Positions 8,687 to 18,616 of a stretch of 64,000 nt of DNA are shown here, one piece after another; position 1 is the stretch's first letter; every line of letters starts with the position of its first letter. A program made the position numbers and the translations under genes. Source of the DNA: Bacteroidia bacterium (lineage in GTDB: Bacteria > Bacteroidota > Bacteroidia > JAIBAJ01); NCBI GenBank assembly GCA_019695265.1, contig JAIBAJ010000007.1:1-64000 (forward strand), in the 5' to 3' direction. The notes beneath the pieces were generated by a model. It was not told the DNA's origin. It did not search any database and saw nothing but the letters and a program-made list of their open reading frames with translations.

Positions 8687-10933
8687 CTACTCCTTTACCA
8701 ATTTCATCATCCAGTTACCCGATTCAGAATGAAGTTGTAAAAAATAACTTCCTCCCGACAAGGTTTCGGTAGGCAATTCCAAACGATTTAAGCCTTTTTC
8801 AGTCTGAATTTCTCGCTGCCAATGCAAAATTCCTAAACAATCGTAAAGCTTTAAATGAATGGCATTATGACCTTGACTTTCAAAGGATAAAAAAGAATTT
8901 CCGGAAGTTGGATTAGGAAAAATTGCCAGGTTCATATCTGTGCCAGAAAGCGTTCTAACTCCCGCATAATATCCGGGATAAAAACCTTTTAGAGTCCGGT
9001 AAGCATTGATTTTACCATACCCCCAGTTGTTATTGGGCAGGTTTCCCATAAAATACTCCTGAATTGCATTGGACTGAATAGAATCCTTCAGGCGCTGAGG
9101 GTTCAAACTTGGATCCGCTTCCAACAACAAGGCAGCAATTCCGGCAGCAGCAGGACTGGAGGCGGAAGTACCGCTAAACTCTGCATAATAATAGGTCTTT
9201 TGGGTATTGGGATCATTGTATGCATAAACGACCTGGGTACTATTGCTACCGGTGGGAGTGTAGGCGGTATCCATGGAACTGATAGCAGTTGCCAAAGTCA
9301 ATCCCGGAGCGGTAATATCGGGTTTTATGCGCCCGTCGGCCAAAGGACCTCGCGAAGAAAATGGAACCAGTCGATTGAGCTGAGCATAGCCTCCATACGT
9401 CCAATTATTTCCATTGATATCGGAAAAGGCCACTTTGGAGGCAAAAGCCCCCACCATCAACACCGATTCGGCCGAACCGTTGTCACTAACCGTTGATTGG
9501 GTATTGCCACTTATTGCCCAGGCTTGTCCCAAGCTATCAAATTCGCTTTGAAAACCGTGGGTATAACCATAATAATAATACTCGTCCCAACTGTGAATTG
9601 TACCGGAATCTGCCTTATAAGAAATGGCTACACTATCGGTGCTGTGGTTAAAAATGCGCATCGTTAAACGAGGTTGATTATTGAATTCCATGGAAGAAGT
9701 TAGGAAATCCACCTTGCAAGTATCGAATCCATTGCCAGAAACCAGGTCAAAGGAATAACTGGAATCATTGATACAAATCCATCCGGTTGAGGCTTGCGCT
9801 GTGCCTTGGCTGTACAAGGTTACCATACCGCAAAACGACTTTCCGATTTCACCCCAGGCATCAACCCAGGTTCGTTGATAGGACGTATCGGTGAAGGTTA
9901 AAAAAGTATGAACTACTGTATCATTTTCAGAAAACGTTTTGGAAAGGTGAATTCGTTCTTCCCCTTCGTTACCTGCACTCATTACCAAAACTTTGCCATC
10001 ACCGGTTAAGGCATCACAGGCCTGATTAAACAAGGAAGTACCATTATGGGGGCCTGATTGCGAGCCCCAGCTAATATTGACAACGGTTGGCTTTGAAACG
10101 GATTGGCCATATTGATACAGATAACTAATACCATCGATGAAATCGGAAAATCCGCTGGAAAGCCATTGATCACCGATTGAATCGCGACGAACCCCAACTA
10201 AAACCAAATCCGACTCGTAAGCCATTCCACGGTATTTTCCGTTTGCCGGCCCACCAAATCCTGATCCGGCTGCAATTCCGGCAACACCGGTTCCATGGGT
10301 TTGAGCAGCATTATCGGTTAATTGCGACTTGATCAGCAAGGAATCGCTTAGTTCATGACCATAAGAAAATCCGGAAGGAGGAGTTCCGTTGGTTCCTACT
10401 TCCCAGACTTTTTTAATACGATATTGAGTTCCGGAAGTATCGTAAAAACTGGGATGGTTATAATCAAATCCAAAATCAATTACTCCCATCACCACCCCTT
10501 TTCCGGTAAATGCTTGAGGAAGGTTTATCCCTTGATGGACCGAATCGACCCGGGTTGCCTTTCTGGCTTTATCAAGATTTGGAAACATGGGTTCATCCAA
10601 TTGCAGGTAGGCCAATTGCTGAGAAACAATTAAATCCTTCATCCGATTAGCAGGAATTAACAAGGTCCATACACTACCTGCTTTGGTACCAATTTTTACA
10701 CCAAGAGATTTCAAAAAAGATTCTGTTGGAGCAGGATCATGAATGAGTGCCATGGCTGGCAGATAATAAACACCATCGACACCTTGTTTATACAGGAACT
10801 CTGCAGGATAGGACTTATCGGATAGTTTTTGAGCCTCCATCAACCAGGTTTTGGTGAGAGGAGAAAGTTTTGTTTGGGAAAACGAAACAAGTCCAAACAA
10901 AACCAACATTAAGGAGATAATTATTCTATTCAT
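8687..10933 (-). CDS. T9SS-secreted subtilisin-family (S8) serine protease
   Basis: 748 residues from the ATG at 10933, which gives a clean signal peptide (MNRIIISLMLVLFGLVSFSQ); the longer frame back to 10966 would add 11 unlikely residues. All catalytic blocks are intact: Asp in VVMGVIDFGFDYNHPSF (about residue 155), His in THGTGVAGIAAGSG (about 215), Asn in VLVMSAGNEGEE and Ser in FSGTSASSPAAAGIAALLL (about 590). A long insert between His and Ser contains a jelly-roll-like segment. The last 80 residues are a type A T9SS sorting domain (LAIFPNPTSGNSFLSFES, ending WMMKLVKE). Predicted to be an extracellular or surface-attached endopeptidase. It contrasts with the broken subtilase at 3.4-5.2 kb. 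Confidence 0.92.
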   Translation of the reverse strand: MNRIIISLMLVLFGLVSFSQTKLSPLTKTWLMEAQKLSDKSYPAEFLYKQGVDGVYYLPAMALIHDPAPTESFLKSLGVKIGTKAGSVWTLLIPANRMKDLIVSQQLAYLQLDEPMFPNLDKARKATRVDSVHQGINLPQAFTGKGVVMGVIDFGFDYNHPSFYDTSGTQYRIKKVWEVGTNGTPPSGFSYGHELSDSLLIKSQLTDNAAQTHGTGVAGIAAGSGFGGPANGKYRGMAYESDLVLVGVRRDSIGDQWLSSGFSDFIDGISYLYQYGQSVSKPTVVNISWGSQSGPHNGTSLFNQACDALTGDGKVLVMSAGNEGEERIHLSKTFSENDTVVHTFLTFTDTSYQRTWVDAWGEIGKSFCGMVTLYSQGTAQASTGWICINDSSYSFDLVSGNGFDTCKVDFLTSSMEFNNQPRLTMRIFNHSTDSVAISYKADSGTIHSWDEYYYYGYTHGFQSEFDSLGQAWAISGNTQSTVSDNGSAESVLMVGAFASKVAFSDINGNNWTYGGYAQLNRLVPFSSRGPLADGRIKPDITAPGLTLATAISSMDTAYTPTGSNSTQVVYAYNDPNTQKTYYYAEFSGTSASSPAAAGIAALLLEADPSLNPQRLKDSIQSNAIQEYFMGNLPNNNWGYGKINAYRTLKGFYPGYYAGVRTLSGTDMNLAIFPNPTSGNSFLSFESQGHNAIHLKLYDCLGILHWQREIQTEKGLNRLELPTETLSGGSYFLQLHSESGNWMMKLVKE

Positions 10934-11039
10934 ACTATTTACTCGATTCAAAATTAGGAAGTACAATGGAATTTAGAAAGTTTGATACGAAAACTATCCA
11001 ATATTTCTTAACAAGGAAAAATCGGTATCGGTAAAATCC

Positions 11040-11047
11040 TACATTTG
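11040..11047 (+). promoter_or_regulatory. -7 box of dnaX, 4 nt from the ATG
   Basis: TACATTTG matches the Bacteroidota -7 consensus TAnnTTTG exactly. Only CGGC separates it from the dnaX ATG, so transcription probably starts at or next to the ATG, giving a leaderless mRNA. No clear -33 element was found. Confidence 0.6.
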
Positions 11048-11051
11048 CGGC

Positions 11052-12819
11052 ATGGATAGTTTTGTAGTTTCTGCCAGAAAATACAGGCCGGCCACATTTA
11101 AGAATGTGATTGGTCAGCAGAGCATTACTAACACCCTTAAGAATGCTATTAAAAACAAGCATTTAGCCCAAGCATTTTTGTTTTGTGGTCCAAGAGGAGT
11201 TGGAAAAACTACCTGTGCCAGAATTTTGGCCAAAACAATCAATTGTCTTGAATTAGGAGAAGATACAGAACCATGTAACCAGTGTGAAAGTTGTACTTCT
11301 TTTAACAACAACCATAGTTTCAACATTCACGAGTTGGATGCGGCCAGTAACACTTCCGTGGATGATATTCGTGCATTAATTGAAAAAGTCAGGTTTGCTC
11401 CTCAGGTAGGAAAATTCAGTGTGTATATAATCGACGAGGTACACATGTTGAGTAACAGTGCGTTCAATGCATTTTTGAAAACCTTGGAAGAGCCTCCGTC
11501 GCATGCTATATTTATTTTAGCTACCACCGAAAAACATAAAATACTTCCTACCATTCTCAGCCGTTGTCAAATCTTTGATTTCAATCGGATAGGAATTGAG
11601 GACATAGCCAAACATTTGGCTTATGTAGCTCAAAGCGAAGGAATACAAGCGGATTCAGACGCCTTGCATATTATTGCTCAAAAGGCCGATGGAGCCATGC
11701 GTGATTCTTTATCCATGTTTGACCAATTGGTTAGTTTCGCCGGAAATCACCTTACCTATAAAAATGTAATCGAAAATTTAAACATTCTCGATTACGATTA
11801 TTATTTTAAGGTTGTAGATGCAGTTTTAGACCATAAAATTCCGGACGCCTTGTTGATTTTCGATGAAATTTTACGGAATGGTTTTGATGGACATAGTTTT
11901 ATAACCGGTTTGGGAAGTCATATTAGAAATTTATTGGTGTGTTTGGATCAAGAAACTGTGAAACTATTGGAGGTTGGACAAAACATACGAGAAAAGTATT
12001 TACAGCAAAGTCAAAGGTGCAATGCCAGGTATTTGGTTGGTTGTTTAGATATTACCAACAAAGCCGATTATTCCTATAAAACCAGCAAGAACCAGCGATT
12101 AACCGTGGAACTTGCCCTCATGCAACTTTGCAGTTTTGGAGCAGGTGGCGAACAAGTTTCGACCGCCGAAAAAAAAAATTGACCTAATCCTCTCGCCTCA
12201 ACAGCTTTCGGGAGACGAACCCTTACCTACTTATTTATTTCCAACTCAGGCACCCGAGCGACAAAACCAATCTCCCGGAGCCACCGGAAATACACCTAGA
12301 ATTACAGACCAAAGACCTAAGCCCCAGGTATTTAACAGGCCTGATTATAAGCCTGGAGCCTATCAGCCTCAACTACAACCATTAAAATCGTATGTTGGTG
12401 CCGGATACAACCCAAGTAGCCCCAAACTGGATAAAAAGGTAGAAGAAACCCAAGTTTCTGAAAATTTGAGTTTGGAAGATGCCTGGACAGCCTTATCGGA
12501 ACGTATGCGAACAAAGGGTAGAATTAGTTTGGCGAATACCTTGTTACGTAAGCCCGAATTAAAAGAAAACCAATTGGTAGAATTTAGGCTTGACAACAGT
12601 GCCCAGGAAGAAGATATTTTGCCTGAAAAGCAAGAAATGCTGGATTTTTTAAGGCAAAAAACCGGCAATAAAGAACTTCAACTAAGTTTAGTGGTAGCCA
12701 AATCAAACGACTTGGAAAAGAAGCTATTAAGTCCAAAAGAAAAATACCAATTATTAGCAGAGAAAAATCCGTTGTTAAAACAATTGAAAGACAAACTGGA
12801 TTTAGATATTGAATACTAA
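11052..12819 (+). CDS. dnaX: DNA polymerase III subunits gamma and tau, frames joined at an A10 tract
   Basis: The first frame (11052-12182, 376 residues) is a complete clamp-loader ATPase: Walker A CGPRGVGKTTCARIL near residue 45, zinc ligands in CLELGEDTEPCNQCESC, Walker B YIIDEVHML, SRC motif LSRCQIFDF, then domain III. It stops at TGA (12180-12182) straight after A10 at 12169-12178. The second frame continues from the A10 tract (KKKIDLILSPQQLSGDEPLP) to 12819, with a Pro/Gln-rich linker and a conserved C-terminal tau domain ending LAEKNPLLKQLKDKLDLDIEY. Losing one A or gaining two joins the frames. The short product corresponds to gamma, the long one to tau. Known precedents are the E. 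coli -1 frameshift and Thermus transcriptional slippage on A9; here the mechanism is inferred. Confidence 0.9.
12169..12178 (+). promoter_or_regulatory. A10 slippery tract inside dnaX
   Basis: Ten consecutive A residues read GAA AAA AAA AAT TGA in the gamma frame. RNA polymerase slippage (one A fewer or two more) places the tau frame in phase. The site lies immediately after domain III, where gamma forms end in other bacteria. A homopolymer sequencing error is the alternative. Confidence 0.7.
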
Positions 12820-13124
12820 TTCGAATCGAATAATCACCCAACCTCTCACCTAGTAATCACTCGAAAAGCCTTACTAACATATTAGAGGTTTGGGTATCTT
12901 TATTCCGGCAAACCCAACCTTGGTGAGAGAATTCCAATCCAGCAGTAGGGTTTATAGACTTCCACCTTTGGCTTTATAGGCAATCAAACTCCAACTATTC
13001 GAGTCGTCCTATTGCGATCGAATACACGTTAAAAACCCGTTAGAAAAATGAGGAAATAAGTTTTCACCAAATCCACTTTTGCATTGACTTTTTTACATCT
13101 TTGTACCCCTTAAAAATATTTTAG
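12820..13124. other. Intergenic DNA before the deoxynucleoside kinase
   Basis: About 300 nt with no coding frame and no clear hairpin. Near the right end TACATCTTTG (about 13094-13103) is a plausible, slightly spaced-out -7 box for the kinase gene. Confidence 0.5.
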
Positions 13125-13739
13125 ATGCATATTGCTATAGCAGGAAACATTGGCTCAGGAAAGACTACGCTAACAAGCATGTTAGCCAAACATTACGGAT
13201 GGGAAGCAAGGTATGAAGACGCTGATGATAACCCGTATTTGAATGATTTCTATGACGACATGCACCGTTGGTCGTTCAACCTTCAGATTTACTTTTTGAA
13301 CAGTCGTTTCTACCAAGTGGAAGAAATACGCAACAGTGGAAAAAAGGTAATTCAAGATAGGACCATTTATGAAGATGCCAACATTTTTGCACCGAACTTA
13401 CATGCCATGGGATTAATGAGCACCCGTGACTATGAAAATTACGTTTCGTTGTTCAGACTCATGTCATCGTATGTAAAAGCTCCGGACTTACTGATTTACC
13501 TTCGTGCATCAGTTCCTACCTTAGTAAGTCAAATTCAAAAAAGAGGAAGAGACTATGAAAATTCAATTCGTTTAGATTATTTGAAAAGACTAAATGAGCG
13601 ATACGAGGCATGGATCAATGATTATAGCATGGGTAAGTTATTGGTAATTGATGTAGACAACAATAAGTTTGCTGAAAACCAGGAACATTTGGGCGAGATC
13701 ATCAATAAAATTGATGCTGAAATTCACGGATTATTTTAG
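13125..13739 (+). CDS. Deoxynucleoside kinase (dNK/DCK family)
   Basis: 204 residues, normal length for bacterial deoxyadenosine/deoxyguanosine kinases. P-loop GNIGSGKTT at residues 7-15; the substrate-binding region RWSFNLQIYFLNSRF at about 46-60; the DRTIYEDANIFA block (variant of ERSIYED) near 81; the LID Arg motif QKRGRDYENSI near 145. It phosphorylates deoxynucleosides with ATP in the salvage pathway; the exact base preference is not readable. Its gene is followed by the hemolysin III-like gene in the same direction, 58 nt later. Confidence 0.9.
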   Translation: MHIAIAGNIGSGKTTLTSMLAKHYGWEARYEDADDNPYLNDFYDDMHRWSFNLQIYFLNSRFYQVEEIRNSGKKVIQDRTIYEDANIFAPNLHAMGLMSTRDYENYVSLFRLMSSYVKAPDLLIYLRASVPTLVSQIQKRGRDYENSIRLDYLKRLNERYEAWINDYSMGKLLVIDVDNNKFAENQEHLGEIINKIDAEIHGLF

Positions 13740-13797
13740 AATTTTCCTTAAAAATCCCGGAACTATTGAATAACTTCCTACTTTAGGGCTTATTAAA

Positions 13798-14469
13798 ATG
13801 ATCAAGAAGCTCAAACATTGGTTCACGCATGAGCTAGAACCAACAAAATCGGAGGAAGTATTTAATTCCATTTCACACGGAATTGGAGCGGTATTATGTG
13901 TCATTGGTTTTTTCTTTCTATTGGATAAAACCAACATGGTAAACGATACCATGCATACTACCGGCCACATTGTGTACATCTCTTCATTCTTTTGTATTTA
14001 CACGGCTTCAATGGTGTACCACTTAGTTAGTCATCCCAAGGCAAAATACTGGATGCGAGTAATTGATCATAGTATGATTTTTGTTGGAATCGCCGGTACT
14101 TACATGCCATTTTTACTTTCCAATATGCGCAACGACGGTGGCTATCCATATGCCATTGTTTTGGCAGGAATTTGTTTAGCTGGTTTTATTTTCAAGTTCT
14201 TCTTAACCGGAAAATACAAACTATTATCCGTGCTGATTTACGTAGGAATGGGTGCTAATATCGTTTTTTCAAAAATGTATTCCGTTGAATTTATTAAGCC
14301 AGAAGGTTTGTTTCTAATCAAAGTTGGCGGAATACTCTATTTAGCCGGGGTTTTATTTTATACTTTAAAATCCTTGAGATACACCCATTTTATTTGGCAT
14401 CTATTTGTTCTAGGCGGAAGCATTTGTCATTTTTTCGCCGTTTACAATTATGCCATTATTCAATCCTAA
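13798..14469 (+). CDS. Hemolysin III / PAQR family integral membrane protein
   Basis: 223 residues with seven predicted membrane segments. The family motifs are present: EVFNSISHGIGAVLC in the first helix region, SMVYHLVSHPKAKYWMRVIDHSMIF with the conserved His/Asp pair, and FIWHLFVLGGSICHFFAVY near the end, giving the putative metal-binding His residues. The family is named after a Bacillus haemolysin, but most members have roles in membrane homeostasis, so toxin activity should not be assumed. A thiolase gene starts 23 nt downstream and may be co-transcribed. Confidence 0.9.
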   Translation: MIKKLKHWFTHELEPTKSEEVFNSISHGIGAVLCVIGFFFLLDKTNMVNDTMHTTGHIVYISSFFCIYTASMVYHLVSHPKAKYWMRVIDHSMIFVGIAGTYMPFLLSNMRNDGGYPYAIVLAGICLAGFIFKFFLTGKYKLLSVLIYVGMGANIVFSKMYSVEFIKPEGLFLIKVGGILYLAGVLFYTLKSLRYTHFIWHLFVLGGSICHFFAVYNYAIIQS

Positions 14470-14492
14470 ACTAAGAAAAACAGTCTTATCAG

Positions 14493-15770
14493 ATGAAACG
14501 AGTTGTAGTTATTGACGGAGCCAGAACCCCATTTTTACGTTCGGCCACCAGTTACATGGATTTAATGACCTACCAATTGGGAGCTGCCGCTATACGTGGC
14601 GTGCTAACCAAAACCGGAATTGATCCGGCTAAAATTGATACGGTTATTATGGGAACAGTTATAAGCAACGTAAAAACCAGCAACGTAGCACGTGAATCTG
14701 CTCTTGCTGCCGGAATACCTAACCATGTACCCTGCAGCACGGTTACCCAAGCCTGTATTTCAGCCAATCAAGCTATTAGCTCCGGAGTAGAAAAAATCCT
14801 CGCCGGTCAAGCCGACATTGTTATTGCAGGAGGAACCGATAGCATTTCAGATGCCCCAATTCTTTTTCGCAAAAAAATGCGTAAAAAACTGATGAATGCC
14901 CAAAAACTCAAAGGCATTGGGGATATGATTAAATTTGTTTTCAGCCTCGAACTTGCCGACTTCAAACCGGAAGCACCGGCTGTAGCTGAATTTCTTACCG
15001 GACGCACCATGGGACAAGATTGTGACATTTTAGCGGCACGATATGGAGCAACCAGGCAGGAACAAGATGAATTTTCGGTTCGATCTCACAAATTAGCTGC
15101 AGCAGCTGTTGAAAAAGGTATTCTTCAAAAAGAGATTACTCCGGTTGAATTGGCGCCTAATTTCAAACCAATCAAGTTAGACAATGGTGTTAGAGGCGAC
15201 TCTTCCTACGAAAAAATGGCTAGTTTAAAACCGGCCTTTACCAAACCTCACGGTACCCTTACCGCCGCGAATTCCACCTTTTTAACTGATGGAGCTGCAG
15301 CAGTATTAATCATGAGCGAAGAGAAAGCCAAAGAATTAGGCTTAACTCCCAAAGCTTATATACATTCCTACACCTTTGCAGCAACCGATCCGGGCGAAGA
15401 ATTGTTGCTTGGCCCTACGTATGCTATTTCCAAACTACTTGACAAAACAGGGTTAACGTTGGATCAAATGGATGTACTGGAATTTCATGAAGCCTTTGCT
15501 GGTCAAGTTGTTGCAAATTTAAAATGCATGGCTTCCAAGGAATTTGCCCAAACTAAATTAGGCAAGGACCATGCTGTTGGTGTGGTAGATATGAACAAAC
15601 TAAACCTATGGGGTGGATCATTAGCTATTGGTCACCCGTTTGGAGCTACCGGAGCGCGTTTAGTTACCACAGCGTCTAACCGCTTGCATGCCGAAAATGG
15701 TAAATACGCCTTGTTAGCTGCCTGTGCAGCAGGTGCACATGGACATGCCATGATTTTGGAAAGAGCTTAA
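14493..15770 (+). CDS. Acetyl-CoA acyltransferase / 3-ketoacyl-CoA thiolase
   Basis: 425 residues, as in the FadI-like long thiolases. The nucleophilic Cys88 sits in STVTQACISANQAISSG; the other active-site blocks are EFHEAFAGQVVANL (His), WGGSLAIGHPFGATGARL (His) and the C-terminal AACAAGAHGHAMILE (Cys). It either cleaves 3-ketoacyl-CoA in beta-oxidation or condenses acetyl-CoA; the length and insert (residues 125-165) favour the beta-subunit of the fatty-acid oxidation complex. No partner hydratase/dehydrogenase gene is nearby. A good intrinsic terminator follows 23 nt after the stop. Confidence 0.88.
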   Translation: MKRVVVIDGARTPFLRSATSYMDLMTYQLGAAAIRGVLTKTGIDPAKIDTVIMGTVISNVKTSNVARESALAAGIPNHVPCSTVTQACISANQAISSGVEKILAGQADIVIAGGTDSISDAPILFRKKMRKKLMNAQKLKGIGDMIKFVFSLELADFKPEAPAVAEFLTGRTMGQDCDILAARYGATRQEQDEFSVRSHKLAAAAVEKGILQKEITPVELAPNFKPIKLDNGVRGDSSYEKMASLKPAFTKPHGTLTAANSTFLTDGAAAVLIMSEEKAKELGLTPKAYIHSYTFAATDPGEELLLGPTYAISKLLDKTGLTLDQMDVLEFHEAFAGQVVANLKCMASKEFAQTKLGKDHAVGVVDMNKLNLWGGSLAIGHPFGATGARLVTTASNRLHAENGKYALLAACAAGAHGHAMILERA

Positions 15771-15792
15771 ATTAACCGATTTCATACTATAG

Positions 15793-15822
15793 AACGGCGG
15801 ACATTTTCTGCCGTTTTTTTTT
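15793..15822 (+). terminator. Intrinsic terminator of the thiolase gene
   Basis: Stem AACGGC (15793-15798) with GCCGTT (15810-15815) followed by a run of T to 15822. Confidence 0.85.
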
Positions 15823-15899
15823 GCAATTTTATGAGACTTAAGCGCATTAACGTCCCCAGATAGTCCGGCAAAAATAATGGCAAAGCAACACAGTTTGGG

Positions 15900-16046
15900 T
15901 TTGCACCCCGGGTAGGGATAGTAGTGGAAAGCCCACAGCCCCGAACCCTTTCGGGGCGAGGACTTGGAACGAATAGCCCGACCATGAGCCAACAACAAAA
16001 CACGGAATTGGCACCACTAATTAGTAGGCGAATGGGACCCGCCAAA
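15900..16046 (+). repeat. Structured intergenic repeat, copy C (type 2)
   Basis: TTTGCACC start, outer stem CCGGG...CCCGA, inner stem AAG...CTT, apical hairpin CCCCGAA...TTCGGGG, end GGCGAATGGGACCCGCC. Its core is nearly identical to copy D, which lies in the opposite orientation 9.5 kb away. Two overlapping minus-strand open frames across it (to about 16066) are chance frames. It lies 114 nt before the start of the M19 peptidase gene. Confidence 0.9.
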
Positions 16047-16160
16047 AAAAAAAACTGAACATTCAACCGTCTTTCTTTTTTATAATTTTTTATGAAGTCA
16101 AAAAACTTAGAATAGCCCTATTTTGCAGGAATAAATCCAACCTTCATTTTCCTATCAAAC

Positions 16161-17810
16161 TTGAAAAAAACAACTTCAAACCTTCCAAGAACCGCAGCTT
16201 GTTTAGCATTATTTACTAGCCTGATTTTAAACAACTTACAAGCACAAACTCCAAACATTTTCAATGCCGATATTCATGCTCATATAACTTTAAAACCATA
16301 CAACCGCAGTTATGGAGAAAGTTTAAAGACTGTAGATTTATGGAATGAATTAACGGTAGAAGCGCCAAAAGTATACCGTTTTCCTCAGTTAATCGGGGTT
16401 TACGATCGTGTACCAACCTTATCTTGTTCCAATTTTAACAACCTAGCCAAAGGCAATGTAAGACTTGTATTTGCTTCGGTGTGTCCAATACAACGAGAGT
16501 TTACCCAGGGCCGATTCTTATCCAAAATGATTATGTGGAACAAGCATCGGTGGGAAGAAACAATGGCCTTTTTTTCCGGAGCGAATCTGGAGAAAATCAG
16601 AGATTTGAAAAACGACCATGTGAATTATTTTCAGGAAACTCTGAACGAATTGCACTTGATTTCGCATTTAGCAGATAGCTTGTCGCCCGATAAAAGGTTC
16701 CATTTTGACATAGCCCAAAGCCGGGAGGATATTCGACAAAGCATTGAAAATGACCCAGGTAGCATTTCCGTTTTACTAAATATTGAGGGCGGGCATTCTT
16801 TAGGAACCGGACTTCCATCAACCATTGAAATGGAAGAATGCGACCCTGAGGGTTTAGTGAAAATGGTTCAAGAAAATGTGGCCACCCTTAAACAAAGTTA
16901 TCCGGTTTTTTCGATTGGATTGGCCAACCACTTTTGGAACCAGCTTTGCGGACAAACCCGCACCAATAACGGGTTTATGTCCACCTTTTTTGACGAAAGA
17001 ATGGGACAGAACGATGGTATTACACCGTTAGGGTATGTTGCCATACAGGAACTTTTATCAAACCGAAACGGAAACAGCATTTTAATTGATATCAAACACA
17101 TGAGTTTGCAAAGTCGCTTGGATTATTACAACCTTTTGGCAACCAAATACAATTACAATGTACCCATTTTGTACAGCCATGGCGGAGTTAATGGTATTTC
17201 TTGTTCCGATGTAGAATTTAAAACTACCAAAAAAGGAAACGAGGAATTTATGAAGGATAAAGACAAAGACAACAAAAAAGCCTATTTACACCAATGGAGT
17301 TTTAATTTATACGATGATGAAATTGTACTCATTTATAAAACACATGGGTTAATTGGAATAATGTTGGAAGACACCCGTTTAGGTGGTAGAGAAGCTATTA
17401 GTAGTATTCGAAAAACCGTTATTGGAACCCAACAGCAAAAAGATGAATACATTAAATTGTTCCTGGCCAATGCATTTCACATTGTAAAAACAGTGGGCGA
17501 AAAGGCAGCCTGGGACATTATTGCACTTGGTTCTGATTTTGATGGAGCTATTAACCCTATGAACACTTACCAAGATGCATCAAGACTCTCGGAATTCAGA
17601 GTAGACATGGAACAGTTTTTTAAAAGGGTAAAAAACAATAGTTTGGTTCTAAATTCAGGAAATTACCTATTTTCAAACGAAGAAATAATAGCTTTAATGT
17701 ACGACTATAGTCCGGAAGAACTTACCGAAAAAATTATGGGAACGAATGCCTATCGTTTTGTGATGGAGAACTTTATGAAAGACTTTTTCCCAATCAGCAC
17801 TATTGATTAA
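16161..17810 (+). CDS. Secreted M19 family (renal dipeptidase-like) metallopeptidase
   Basis: 549 residues from a TTG start at 16161; no usable ATG lies before the signal peptide (MKKTTSNLPRTAACLALFTSLI...LQAQ). Metal-site motifs of the M19 amidohydrolase fold are visible: FNADIHAHIT near residue 40 (D-x-H), NIEGGHSLG near 208 (the bridging Glu), DIKHMSLQ near 310, ILYSHGGVNG near 335 and IALGSDFDGAINP near 455, the last being diagnostic of membrane dipeptidases. It is longer than the usual 350-400 residues because of inserts. Likely hydrolyses dipeptides in the periplasm. proC follows 8 nt downstream. Confidence 0.8.
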   Translation: MKKTTSNLPRTAACLALFTSLILNNLQAQTPNIFNADIHAHITLKPYNRSYGESLKTVDLWNELTVEAPKVYRFPQLIGVYDRVPTLSCSNFNNLAKGNVRLVFASVCPIQREFTQGRFLSKMIMWNKHRWEETMAFFSGANLEKIRDLKNDHVNYFQETLNELHLISHLADSLSPDKRFHFDIAQSREDIRQSIENDPGSISVLLNIEGGHSLGTGLPSTIEMEECDPEGLVKMVQENVATLKQSYPVFSIGLANHFWNQLCGQTRTNNGFMSTFFDERMGQNDGITPLGYVAIQELLSNRNGNSILIDIKHMSLQSRLDYYNLLATKYNYNVPILYSHGGVNGISCSDVEFKTTKKGNEEFMKDKDKDNKKAYLHQWSFNLYDDEIVLIYKTHGLIGIMLEDTRLGGREAISSIRKTVIGTQQQKDEYIKLFLANAFHIVKTVGEKAAWDIIALGSDFDGAINPMNTYQDASRLSEFRVDMEQFFKRVKNNSLVLNSGNYLFSNEEIIALMYDYSPEELTEKIMGTNAYRFVMENFMKDFFPISTID

Positions 17811-17818
17811 TAATTAGT

Positions 17819-18616
17819 ATGACCACAACATTATCTATAATTGGCGGAGGTAACCTTGGTACTGCCATTGCAGAAGGACTGCTGAGCAGTGGATTTTTGA
17901 AACCTGAGCAAATTTGTATAACCAAACGCTCGGTACAAACCTTGGATTATTTAAAAGCAAAAGGTGTTAAGGTTAGCAGCGATAACAAAGAAGCCCTGGC
18001 CTTTGGAAATTACATCATTTTAGCCGTAAAACCGTTTCAGGTAAAGGAGATTCTTTCAGAAATCCGAAGTGATCTTAATCAAAAACACACCTTGATAAGT
18101 GTGGTTACAGGAGTTTGGGTTAAAGACATTGAAGAAGTGATTGGTTCCGGATTTACAGTATTCAGAGCCATGCCCAATACAGCCATTGCCATTCAGGAAA
18201 GTATGACCTGTATTTCTGCTCACCAGGCATCGGAGTTTCAAACCAAGTATGTAACCCAATTGTTTGAAAAATTGGGAAAAGTAGTATTTATTGAAGAGAA
18301 GCTTATGGACGCCGCCACAGTCCTGGCTGCTTGTGGTACAGCCTATGCCATGCGATTTATTCGCGCCAACATCCAAGGAGGAATTGAAATTGGGTTTAGT
18401 GCTCAAACCGCCAGTTTAATTGCCGCCCAAACAGTAAAAGGAGCTGCAGAATTATTACTTCAGCGAAATACCCATCCTGAGCAGGAAATCGATAAAGTAA
18501 CAACACCCAAAGGTTGTACCATTGCCGGTTTAAATGAAATGGAACACCAAGGTTTCAGTTCCAGCCTCATTAAAGGAATTGTTACCAGTTATCGCAAAAT
18601 TTTGGATGACATGTAA
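17819..18616 (+). CDS. proC: Pyrroline-5-carboxylate reductase
   Basis: 265 residues, the family's standard size. The NAD(P)-binding Rossmann motif GGGNLGTAIAEGLL is at residues 9-22, followed by KRSVQTLDYLKAKGV. AVKPFQVKEIL, FRAMPNTAIAIQESMT and the C-terminal block TTPKGCTIAGLNEMEHQGF are ProC signatures. It reduces pyrroline-5-carboxylate to proline, the last step of proline synthesis, in the cytoplasm. It starts 8 nt after the M19 peptidase stop, so the pair may be translated from one mRNA, linking dipeptide breakdown and proline metabolism only by inference. The 240 nt that follow are featureless. Confidence 0.95.
   Translation: MTTTLSIIGGGNLGTAIAEGLLSSGFLKPEQICITKRSVQTLDYLKAKGVKVSSDNKEALAFGNYIILAVKPFQVKEILSEIRSDLNQKHTLISVVTGVWVKDIEEVIGSGFTVFRAMPNTAIAIQESMTCISAHQASEFQTKYVTQLFEKLGKVVFIEEKLMDAATVLAACGTAYAMRFIRANIQGGIEIGFSAQTASLIAAQTVKGAAELLLQRNTHPEQEIDKVTTPKGCTIAGLNEMEHQGFSSSLIKGIVTSYRKILDDM

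Noticed and set aside
12820-12850. tRNA-like T-loop TTCGAATC near 12822
   Set aside because: No cloverleaf arms or anticodon stem around it.
15714-16066. Two overlapping minus-strand open frames across repeat copy C
   Set aside because: They overlap the thiolase end, a terminator and the structured repeat, and read as non-biological sequence; chance frames.
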